A stretch of DNA of 35,760 bases from a candidate division GN15 bacterium (GTDB taxonomy: Bacteria > Zixibacteria > MSB-5A5 > GN15 > FEB-12): positions 1 to 35,760 of the forward strand of contig WJMS01000160.1 in NCBI GenBank assembly GCA_014727815.1. Direction: 5' to 3'. Below are positions 28,979 through 35,760 of the stretch, one piece after another (within the stretch, counting starts at the first letter, position 1; each line of letters starts with the position of its first letter). The translations under genes were made by a program, and so were the position numbers. The notes under the pieces are model-generated. The model did not search any database. It was given only the letters and a program-made list of their open reading frames with translations, and had not been told where the DNA came from.

Positions 28979-30178
28979 TTATGCGCGACGCAATTCGATC
29001 ACGGGCGCTTCGGGCGGGCAGCCCAGACGGAACGGGAACCAGTGACCCACCCCCGAGGAAGTGTACAACTGCGACCCGTTCTTGCGATATTCCCCCCACA
29101 GGTAGCGGTCGGGCCAGTACGGTTCGAAGACTGAACGGCCGAACCAGCCGAGCTGTCCCCCGTGCGTGTGACCGGCCAGGGTCAGGTCGATACCCCGTTC
29201 GGCGGCGATGTCAAAAGCGTCGGGGCGGTGGCTCATCAGCACCGTAAAGTCGGCCGGTTTACTGTTGGCGAGGGTAGAGTCGATGGTCTGTACGAAGAAA
29301 TCGAGGTTTTTGGGACCCATCCGCCGGGGATCATCGATCGCCGCCACCCGCAGGCGAGCGTTGCCCCGGGTGACCACGTGTGATTCGTTCACCATCAGCG
29401 GCACGGTTGATTTATCGTGTATTCGCCGCACCCGCTGTACGCCCCGAAAATACTCGTGGTTTCCCAGGGACGTGAAGACACCAGAGGTCGCCTTGAGCTG
29501 TGACGCCAGTGACAGCGCCGTCGGCAACTGATCGAGATCATCGGCAATATCACCGGTCATCAGGACCAGATCGGGGTTATACGGTTCCGCCTCGGCCAGC
29601 AACGACTCGATATCGCCAACCGTCACGTACTCGCGCAGGTGGCTGTCGGAGATGTGGAGGATGCGAAAACCGTCAAACTCCGGAGGGAGTGAGGCGAATG
29701 TCATCGGGCGCACATAGACCCGTGCCCCGCCGAAGGACCGGGCCATGCCGGTGACACTCATCATGCCGACAATCACCGGCGCCGCCGCGGCTGCCCGCTT
29801 GATAAACAGTCGCCGGGCCGACACCGGCTGGTCCACCTCGGTCGATGTGCGAGCAGTCGTCAGTCGTCCGATCAGACGGCTCACCAGAAAGACCAGCCCG
29901 GAGACCAACAGCGCGATCACCATCCCCAGTTCGAGGACGAAGACAAACGATGTCCCCAAGGCAAAGAGCAATGACAGGTCAACCAGTCCCAGCCAGTTGG
30001 TAAGCCCCCAGAACAGCATGAAAGTGATACCGACCAGGGGCATAGCCCAGGCGGTCCGCCGGACCCAGCGATGCTTCCACCATTCGCGGTTCATCAGGCG
30101 CAGCAGGAAAACATCCAGCAGCCCGAAGAAACTGATGACGAGGGTGATGAATATGCCGAAAAAGAGAATTCTACTCAT
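28979..30178 (-). CDS. Membrane-anchored metallophosphoesterase (YkuE-like)
   Basis: A product of about 399 residues with an N-terminal membrane part (four hydrophobic helices within the first 105 residues) followed by a calcineurin-like phosphoesterase domain. The metal-binding motifs are all present: ISDSHL, MTGDIADD, LGNHEYFRG, MSHRPDAF and LAGHTHGGQ. Proteins of this type include YkuE, which follows the same layout; lipid-nucleotide or cell-wall phosphoesters are typical substrates, but this one's is unknown. The ATG at 30178 (MSRILFFG) is chosen over the upstream TTG at 30190. A promoter lies at 30217-30222. Confidence 0.9.
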   Translation of the reverse strand: MSRILFFGIFITLVISFFGLLDVFLLRLMNREWWKHRWVRRTAWAMPLVGITFMLFWGLTNWLGLVDLSLLFALGTSFVFVLELGMVIALLVSGLVFLVSRLIGRLTTARTSTEVDQPVSARRLFIKRAAAAAPVIVGMMSVTGMARSFGGARVYVRPMTFASLPPEFDGFRILHISDSHLREYVTVGDIESLLAEAEPYNPDLVLMTGDIADDLDQLPTALSLASQLKATSGVFTSLGNHEYFRGVQRVRRIHDKSTVPLMVNESHVVTRGNARLRVAAIDDPRRMGPKNLDFFVQTIDSTLANSKPADFTVLMSHRPDAFDIAAERGIDLTLAGHTHGGQLGWFGRSVFEPYWPDRYLWGEYRKNGSQLYTSSGVGHWFPFRLGCPPEAPVIELRRA

Positions 30179-30216
30179 GTGCTCCCACAAACCGGTCCAT
30201 AGCCGGGCAGTACGGT

Positions 30217-30222
30217 ATTATA
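30217..30222 (-). promoter_or_regulatory. TATAAT box upstream of the metallophosphoesterase
   Basis: A perfect TATAAT (30222-30217 on the minus strand) 38 nt before the ATG, with a predicted start near 30210. The -35 region at 16-18 nt (GCTCAA) does not match the consensus, so activator help or a weak promoter is possible. Confidence 0.45.
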
Positions 30223-30322
30223 CGCAAAGGGGTCCCGCTTGAGCTAACGGCTGAATCAGAGAATAGTTCCACCGGGAAGCAACTACCTGACCGCAGGGAA
30301 TACCGAATTGTCCGCCAGGGAG

Positions 30323-31921
30323 TTACTTGCGCCAGAAACCGGGGCGGAGAATGACCAGGACGGTGAAGATCTCGAGCCGGCCGAGCAGCATCGAGGCAAC
30401 CAGGATCCACTTGCCGGGCAGGGGAATCCAGCCGTAATTCTCCACCGCGCCGATCCCGGCCAGGCCCGGCCCGATATTGCCGATCGTGGCGATCGAGCAG
30501 GCGACCGCCGTGGTGAGATCGTCCACGAAGAGGGTCATCAACAACCCGGTCGCGACAAACAACCCGATAAACAGGGTGAGAAACGACAGGACGCTCAGCA
30601 CCTGGTTGTCGTCGACCACCTGTCCCCCCACTTTGACCGGTACCACCAATTTGGGTTGGGCCCGTTTGCGGATCGCGTTGACGATGACCTTCACGACGAT
30701 CATGATCCGCACCATCTTGATCCCGCCGCCGGTCGAACCGGCGCAGCCGCCGAGGAACATCAGCAGGACGAGAATGAAACGTACGGCATTCGGCCACATG
30801 TCAAAATCGGCAGTGGCGAAACCGGTGGTGGTGACAATGGCTATCGTCTGGAATGCGGCAATACGGAAGGTCTGGTAGAGGGAACTGAATAGTCCGCTCT
30901 GCTCACGATAATGCTCGGAGAATTCCTCGATCGATTGCTCCCCGTAGCGCCAGGAATCGGCGGCGATATCGAACGACGCCGGCCCGTGGAAATGCAGGAT
31001 GGCCGTGATAACGACAATGGCGATCAGGATAATGCTGTTGTAGAAGATAAACTCACGGTCATAGAACATGCCCCGGATGTTGCCGCGCAGCGCCCGGAAA
31101 TGCAGCAGGAAATTGACACCGGCAAACCACATGAAGATGATGATCACCCAGCGGATGAATTCGGACTGGTATGCGGCGATCGAAGTATTCTCGGTGGAGA
31201 AGCCGCCGGTGGCCATGGTAGCGAAGGCATGGCAGATCGCCTCGAACGGAGTCATGCCGCCGATTATCAGCAGGATCGTCTGGGCGCCGGTGAGCAGCCC
31301 GTAAACGCCCCAGAGAATGGCGGTCGTTTGCGACAGGCGCGGTGAGAGCTTCTCCTTGTGCGGCCCGGGGACCTCGCTTTTGAACATCTGGTACGCGGTG
31401 ATACCCATGCCAGGGAAAACGACAATGGCCAGGGTGATAATACCCATACCGCCGAGCCAGTGGGTGAGCGCGCGCAGGAAGAGGATCGAACGCGGGGCTG
31501 CCTCGATATTGGTGAGAATGGTCGCCCCGGTGGTGGTGAAGCCGGACATGATCTCGAAGTAGGCGTCGGTGAAGGCGCCGAAAACCGAGTACTGGGCTAC
31601 CCCCGGGCCATAGAGCAGCCAGACGAACATGGGCAGACAGCTGAAGAAGGTCAGGGTGACCCAGCCGATAGCGACAATCGCCAGTCCCTCGCGGACACCC
31701 ATCAGGTCGCGGCCGCCGCGAAAAATCCGCACGGCGACACTGCCCAGACCGGAGGTCAACAGGGCGGCAAGTACAAAGCCGTAGACATCGGGATGCCCGA
31801 CCGCGGCCGAAAAGCCCTGGCTCCGGTGGTCGTAAACGCCGATCGCCATCGGGACCAGCAGCAGCAGCCCCATGATCTGCATCAGCTTGCCGACGGAATA
31901 CGCTACTGCGGTTTTGTGCAT
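30323..31921 (-). CDS. trkH: Trk potassium uptake channel subunit
   Basis: The 532-residue protein has the TrkH fold of four M1-P-M2 repeats and about ten transmembrane helices. The selectivity-filter loops are seen in GFTTTGATIL, MATGGFSTEN, TTTGFATADF and GCAGSTGGG. TrkH forms the K+-conducting pore and works with TrkA, a cytosolic gating ring, encoded just upstream. The start ATG 31921 follows the trkA stop by 7 nt, so the two are co-transcribed and likely translationally coupled. Confidence 0.95.
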   Translation of the reverse strand: MHKTAVAYSVGKLMQIMGLLLLVPMAIGVYDHRSQGFSAAVGHPDVYGFVLAALLTSGLGSVAVRIFRGGRDLMGVREGLAIVAIGWVTLTFFSCLPMFVWLLYGPGVAQYSVFGAFTDAYFEIMSGFTTTGATILTNIEAAPRSILFLRALTHWLGGMGIITLAIVVFPGMGITAYQMFKSEVPGPHKEKLSPRLSQTTAILWGVYGLLTGAQTILLIIGGMTPFEAICHAFATMATGGFSTENTSIAAYQSEFIRWVIIIFMWFAGVNFLLHFRALRGNIRGMFYDREFIFYNSIILIAIVVITAILHFHGPASFDIAADSWRYGEQSIEEFSEHYREQSGLFSSLYQTFRIAAFQTIAIVTTTGFATADFDMWPNAVRFILVLLMFLGGCAGSTGGGIKMVRIMIVVKVIVNAIRKRAQPKLVVPVKVGGQVVDDNQVLSVLSFLTLFIGLFVATGLLMTLFVDDLTTAVACSIATIGNIGPGLAGIGAVENYGWIPLPGKWILVASMLLGRLEIFTVLVILRPGFWRK

Positions 31922-31928
31922 GACTGGC

Positions 31929-33296
31929 CTACTTGAAAAAGCCGCGCGGCTTGAACAGCTTGGCTACGGTCGGGAGGTGTTTGTGGTGGGTGATGACGAT
32001 AATATGATCGTCAGCTTCAATCACCGTCTCACCGCCCGGCAGGACAATGCGATCATCACGGACGATAATCCCGATTATCGCGCCCGCCTTGAACTTCTTC
32101 GCAATCCGCTTGACTTTCTGACCGACTATCTCGCTCTCTGCCTCGACAATATACCGGGCGGCCTCGATATCGACATTGGACAGTTCAACCACGGCGCCGA
32201 TATGGCCGCGGGCAATGATGTCCAGGATCGCTCTGGCAGCGGTGAGTCTCGGGTTGATCACGTGGTCGATACCGATCGAATTGAACAGCCGGTCGTGACG
32301 CGTTTCGGTCGAGGTCGCCACCACTTCGTGGGCGCCTTCGGCCTTGGCCAGCAGGGTTGACAGGATGTTGTAGTCTGATGAGTCCGACACCGAGATGAAA
32401 AACGAAGCGCTGTCGACATTGAGTTCGCGCAGCAGGTCGGCATCGGTGCAGTCGCCGTGGATCACATCGATATGGTCGAACTGCCCGGCAATTTCTTCGG
32501 CCCGCTTGTAATCGCGGCTGACGAAGGTCGTATGGTGGTCCGAGTCGTTGAGCATCGTGCCCATCTGGACAAATGAGTAGGAGTCGCCGGTGACGATGAT
32601 CTTGCGGTGCTTTTTGCGCTCGATGCCCACCAGGTCGGAGAAGACATCGAGCGAGTCCCTCGGAAAAAGGCTGTAGACGATATCGCCGGGCTCGAAACGG
32701 GTGTTGCCGGTAGGTATCATGCCCCGGCCACCGCGGTTGATGGCAACAAACAGTACGACCGCATCGCCAATCTCCTGGCGGACCTCCATCGGCGTCTTCC
32801 CGGCCAGTTTCATATTCTCCCGCAGCCGGTAGCCACGCAGGAGCACCCGGCCACCCTCGAAATTGGCCGAGTCGATCGCATGCGGCGTTTCGACAAACTG
32901 CATGACCTGGTCGGCCATGACCTGCTCGGGGTGGATCACCGAGGTGATCCCGAGTCGGTCGAGACTGACCTGGGCGTTTTCGCTGATGAATTCCGAGGAG
33001 CGCAGGCGGGCGATCCGTCGCTTGACCTCATACTGCGCGGCCAGGGCGCAGACCACCAGGTTGACCTCGTCATTGGGAGTCACCGCCAGCACCATGTCGG
33101 CTTTCTCGATGCCGGCCTGACGAAGCATCTCCGGCGAGGAACCGGAGCCGTGAAGGATCTGCACATCGAGCTTCTGGCCGATGCTGTCGCAGAGGTCCTT
33201 GTCCAGCTCGATCAGCGAGAGGGTATGTTTGTCCTGGAGCAGGTGTTCGGCCAGTGAAAACCCGACCACCCCACCACCGACAATTACGATACGCAT
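31929..33296 (-). CDS. trkA: Trk potassium uptake regulatory subunit
   Basis: The 455-residue protein has two tandem RCK units, each an N (Rossmann) and a C domain. The first nucleotide-binding motif is intact (MRIVIVGGGVVGFSLA, GxGxxG). The second begins KIIVTGDSYSFVQMG, where the glycine-rich loop is degraded, so this half may not bind NAD. In TrkA the rings bind ATP, ADP or NADH and gate TrkH. TrkH is encoded 7 nt downstream. The start codon is preceded by AACAACAT with no Shine-Dalgarno; a 7-bp hairpin (CGAGGTG/CACCTCG, 33314-33332) sits just upstream in the presumed leader. Confidence 0.94.
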   Translation of the reverse strand: MRIVIVGGGVVGFSLAEHLLQDKHTLSLIELDKDLCDSIGQKLDVQILHGSGSSPEMLRQAGIEKADMVLAVTPNDEVNLVVCALAAQYEVKRRIARLRSSEFISENAQVSLDRLGITSVIHPEQVMADQVMQFVETPHAIDSANFEGGRVLLRGYRLRENMKLAGKTPMEVRQEIGDAVVLFVAINRGGRGMIPTGNTRFEPGDIVYSLFPRDSLDVFSDLVGIERKKHRKIIVTGDSYSFVQMGTMLNDSDHHTTFVSRDYKRAEEIAGQFDHIDVIHGDCTDADLLRELNVDSASFFISVSDSSDYNILSTLLAKAEGAHEVVATSTETRHDRLFNSIGIDHVINPRLTAARAILDIIARGHIGAVVELSNVDIEAARYIVEAESEIVGQKVKRIAKKFKAGAIIGIIVRDDRIVLPGGETVIEADDHIIVITHHKHLPTVAKLFKPRGFFK

Positions 33297-33515
33297 ATGT
33301 TGTTGCGATCCACGAGGTGACAGGCACCTCGATGACGCCCTTTTTCTTGTCTATCGACTGCTATTCGCGATTAATGTCTGGTCAAACATGGATGCAAGCA
33401 AACAAATATTTTATCGGCTGCCGACCGGGAACACCATAGCATCGAGTGGTTTTCTACCGGTACGGAGAAGCGATACGGGCAGTAGTACGAGCAACGTCAG
33501 CAAAGATCACGGTAT

Positions 33516-33743
33516 ATGACAGCACCAGAGCACTCATCTGCCGACCACGAGTCGGCCGCACCGACCGAATCGGCACCGTCCAAAAAGCGCCGAAGCTGGC
33601 TGAAATTCCCCCGAAGCTGGAAAGAGGTCAAGCAGCTTGGCTGGAAGTTCATTGTCGCGTTTATCCTGTTTTACCTGATCCGCGACTCGATTCTGTATAT
33701 TCTCATTCCCTATCTCGTCTACAAGGGTATCATCAGCTTCTAA
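33516..33743 (+). CDS. Small single-helix membrane protein
   Basis: A 75-residue protein. The N-terminal 25 residues are polar (Ser/Ala/Glu/Pro); then comes a basic segment (KKRRSWLKFPRSWKEVKQ), one transmembrane helix (FIVAFILFYLIRDSILYILIPYLV, about 45-68) and a short tail. I do not recognise a family, and no partner is evident. It is divergent from trkA and ends at a bidirectional terminator. It has good codon structure but no strong Shine-Dalgarno. Confidence 0.65.
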   Translation: MTAPEHSSADHESAAPTESAPSKKRRSWLKFPRSWKEVKQLGWKFIVAFILFYLIRDSILYILIPYLVYKGIISF

Positions 33744-33778
33744 GCCAAATCGGGGCAACCGTACGCCAACAAATGAAA

Positions 33779-33818
33779 ACGAGCCGATCCCCGGCAGGGA
33801 ATCGGCTCGTTCTTGTTT
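33779..33818. terminator. Bidirectional intrinsic terminator
   Basis: ACGAGCCGAT (33779-33788) pairs with ATCGGCTCGT (33801-33810), with three more G-C pairs inside and one bulged A. On the plus strand TCTTGTTT follows; on the minus strand TTTTCATTTG follows. It serves both the small membrane protein and the convergent M32 carboxypeptidase gene. Confidence 0.8.
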
Positions 33819-33844
33819 AAGCTGGTATCGACCGGATTGTACAG

Positions 33845-35359
33845 TTAGATACCGTAGATTTCCCCGTACTTGGCCTTCATGTAGTCCATCAGCGGCTTGT
33901 GCGACAGCGGCTCGCCGGTGACCTTCTCACACAGCACATTGGCGCGGTAGCGCTGGCCATGGTGGTGGATGTTCTTGCGGAGCCAGTCGAGCAGGCGGCT
34001 GAAGTTGCCGTGCTGGAAATCCTCCTGCAGGCCGGGCAGGTCTTTCTTCGCCTGGGCGAAGAACTGGGCGGCGTAGAGGTTACCCAGGGCATAGGTCGGG
34101 AAGTAGCCGATCAGCCCGGATGACCAGTGGACATCCTGCAGGACACCGTTGGCGTCCTTGTCGACCTCGATTCCGAGATACTCCTTGAAGCGCTTATTCC
34201 ACTCGCCGGCCATGTCTTTCGGCTTGATCTCTTTTTTCGTCATGGCCCGCTCGAGTTCGAAGCGGAGCATGATATGCAGGTTGTAGGTCGCTTCGTCGGC
34301 CTCGACCCGGATGTACGAGGGCTTCACAGTGTTGATGGCGCCGTAGAAATCGTCGAGGGAAACATCGCCAAGCGACTCCCGGAAGATCCGCTGCGCCTGC
34401 GGCAGGAAGTAGACCCAGAAGTCTTTCGAGCGGCCGACCTGGTTTTCCCACATGCGCGACTGTGACTCGTGAATCCCCAGCGAGACCGACTCACCCATCG
34501 GCGTCCCGAAATGCTTCTCCTTCTCGAGCCCCATCTCATAGAGAGCGTGGCCGGCTTCGTGCATCGTGCCGAAGAGGGCGTCGTTGAGACGGTTCGGGTT
34601 GTACCGGGTCAGAATCCGCGTGTCGCCGGGGCCGATGCCGGTGCAGAAGGGATGGGTGGTGATATCGAGCCGGCCGGCGTTGAAATCATAGCCCATCGCG
34701 GCGGCCACCGACTCACCAAAGATCTTCTGCTTGTCGACATCAAATGAGCGCGTGACGATTGACTCATCCGGACGCTTCCTGGCATCGGCAATCGCCTGCA
34801 CCAGCGGCACCAGCTCCTTGCGCAGGCCGTCGAACGCAGTCTCGACCTGTTCGACGGTCGCGCCCGGCTCGTAGATATCAAGCAGGGCGTTGTACGGTTC
34901 GCCCTCGTAGCCGAACGCCTCGGCCTTCTGCAGGGTCAAATCGAGCACCTTTTCGAACCACGGGAGAAACTCGGAAAAATCGGACTTCTTGCGGGCTTCG
35001 GCCCAGGCCGGGGTCGCCTGCGCGGTGGTCTTTGCCAGCGCCTCAACCAGGTCTTTCGGCAGCTTGGTTTCCTTGTCGTACGCGTGGCGGATCTCGCGCA
35101 GGTTGGCGGCCGCCTCGGACTCGGGGTCTTTCGTGAGATCGGAATCCTCCGCGGCCGAAATCAACTCACCGATTTTCGGATCGACAAACTGTTCGTGGCA
35201 CATCCGGGCGATCAGGCCGATCTGCTCCGAGCGATGGCCGACGCCGTTCTTCGGCATGTAGGTTTCCTGGTCCCAGTGAAGAATCGAGGCTGCGGAACCA
35301 AGGACGGATATCTCCTTGCATTTCTTGATAAGCTCGTCATAAGCGGCTTGCGGCGTCAT
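33845..35359 (-). CDS. M32 family metallocarboxypeptidase
   Basis: The 504-residue protein is the normal length for thermostable carboxypeptidase 1 (M32). It has the zinc site HEAGH (about 267-271, in GTMHEAGHALYEMG), the downstream HESQSR at about 297-302 containing the third-ligand helix, and conserved early motifs LHWDQETYMP and GPGDTRI. It removes C-terminal amino acids from peptides, excluding proline-containing ends, and is usually cytosolic; no signal peptide is seen. GAAGGAG lies 7 nt before the ATG. A close paralogue follows upstream at the window edge. Confidence 0.95.
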   Translation of the reverse strand: MTPQAAYDELIKKCKEISVLGSAASILHWDQETYMPKNGVGHRSEQIGLIARMCHEQFVDPKIGELISAAEDSDLTKDPESEAAANLREIRHAYDKETKLPKDLVEALAKTTAQATPAWAEARKKSDFSEFLPWFEKVLDLTLQKAEAFGYEGEPYNALLDIYEPGATVEQVETAFDGLRKELVPLVQAIADARKRPDESIVTRSFDVDKQKIFGESVAAAMGYDFNAGRLDITTHPFCTGIGPGDTRILTRYNPNRLNDALFGTMHEAGHALYEMGLEKEKHFGTPMGESVSLGIHESQSRMWENQVGRSKDFWVYFLPQAQRIFRESLGDVSLDDFYGAINTVKPSYIRVEADEATYNLHIMLRFELERAMTKKEIKPKDMAGEWNKRFKEYLGIEVDKDANGVLQDVHWSSGLIGYFPTYALGNLYAAQFFAQAKKDLPGLQEDFQHGNFSRLLDWLRKNIHHHGQRYRANVLCEKVTGEPLSHKPLMDYMKAKYGEIYGI

Positions 35360-35588
35360 GAGACAACTCCTTCGCCCGGAGGCGATATCGGAAGGTTTAC
35401 AGCATCAGATGTAATCGGCCAAGGTACGAAAAATCGCCCGAAATCGCCAGTGATTTGGGGAAGTCAGGTAGGCTGGGACGGTTGGCGCACGGAGACGTGC
35501 GCCAACGACGTACTTGCATACCAGTTTCAGCCGGGATCGGTTCGTGCCTGGTGTACGTCCCCGTGCATCGGGTCACAGCACGGATCGC
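35360..35588. other. Spacer between the two M32 genes with REP-like element
   Basis: These 229 bases hold the ribosome binding site of the first M32 gene and a composite palindromic element (35481-35559). No coding sequence or clear promoter is seen. Confidence 0.5.
35481..35559. repeat. Composite palindromic element between M32 genes
   Basis: GTTGGCGCAC (35481-35490) and GTGCGCCAAC (35497-35506) form a perfect 10-bp stem with a 6-nt loop. Immediately after it, GACGTAC (35507-35513) and ACCAG (35520-35524) pair with the contiguous CTGGTGTACGTC (35548-35559), leaving TTGCAT bulged. There is no U-tract. Two adjacent, well-defined palindromes without a gene suggest a REP/BIME-like or MITE remnant. 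Confidence 0.5.
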
Positions 35589-35760
35589 TCAGCGCTCGAT
35601 GCCGTAGATCTCCTCGTATTTGGCGTACAGGTAGTCAATCAACGGACGGTGTGACAGCTCCTGTCCGGTCACTTCCTTGACGAGATCGACCGCCCGGTAC
35701 CGACGGCCCTGGCGGTGGATCTTCTCGCGAAGCCAACCCAGCAGGCGGGTGAATTCACCC
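35589..35760 (-). CDS. Second M32 carboxypeptidase, only C-terminus in window
   Basis: Read on the minus strand from the window edge, 56 codons end at a TGA (35591-35589): FTRLLGWLREKIHRQGRRYR, then KEVTGQELSHRPLIDYLYAKY and YGIER. The corresponding end of the first M32 protein reads FSRLLDWLRKNIHHHGQRYR, SHKPLMDYMKAKYGEIYGI. The two are clearly paralogous and tandem. The gene continues beyond the window. Confidence 0.85.
   Translation of the reverse strand, partial: GEFTRLLGWLREKIHRQGRRYRAVDLVKEVTGQELSHRPLIDYLYAKYEEIYGIER

Noticed and set aside
1-35760. tRNA, rRNA, CRISPR, IS element or prophage genes
   Set aside because: No tRNA-like T-loop/CCA pattern, no repeats with spacers, and no transposase or integrase motifs were seen on either strand.

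Overview
The window is about 60% G+C, densely coded bacterial chromosome with no phage, plasmid, tRNA, rRNA or CRISPR signal. The predicted proteins are Gram-negative in style: many lipobox lipoproteins, a beta-barrel outer-membrane protein and a LolA-like periplasmic protein. A secreted protein carries a C-terminal dockerin-type EF-hand pair (GDFNGDDNVDLSDV...). Together with leader-poor promoters and hairpin-rich intergenic sequence, this is consistent with a member of the FCB group, for example candidate phylum Zixibacteria. That placement is an inference; no marker gene here proves it.

Layout. 1-3.9 kb: a truncated TPR lipoprotein, a galT-like nucleotidylyltransferase, a secreted lipoprotein of unknown function, and a short-chain dehydrogenase overlapping a DUF427 gene. 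3.9-5.2 kb: a strong candidate for a small RNA of about 94 nt on the minus strand, then an ECF-type sigma factor overlapping its zinc-finger anti-sigma factor. 5.4-11.1 kb: an apparent operon of RND/MMPL transporter, LolA-like protein, DUF1302-like beta-barrel, small YgaP-like membrane protein and a lipoprotein; this looks like an envelope lipid or lipoprotein transport system. 11.2-15.5 kb: murQ, a dockerin protein, a lipoprotein with WG/RG-rich repeats and a TPR lipoprotein. 15.6-19.3 kb: a tightly packed plus-strand operon (divergent DprA, YigZ, PfkB-type kinase, PAP2 phosphatase, macro domain).

19.3-25.9 kb, all on the minus strand: DUF1015-serA-serC (L-serine synthesis), followed by a serine-palmitoyltransferase-like enzyme, a GNAT-like acyltransferase and a small lipoprotein. 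Serine made by the first group is the co-substrate expected for the second, so this block may be a ceramide/sphingolipid module. 25.9-33.3 kb: secreted prolyl oligopeptidase, a histone-H1-like/SWIB chromatin protein, a membrane metallophosphoesterase, and trkH-trkA for potassium uptake. 33.5-35.8 kb: a small one-helix membrane protein and two tandem M32 carboxypeptidases, the second cut by the window edge.

Most notable are (1) the putative small RNA with a sigma70-like promoter, two hairpins and a 13-nt C-rich terminator loop able to pair with Shine-Dalgarno sequences, (2) the serine/sphingolipid neighbourhood with DUF1015, (3) promoters placed so that dprA and murQ mRNAs would begin at the start codon, and (4) recurring imperfect hairpin elements between genes. 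All functional statements rest on motif recognition by eye; no searches were run.
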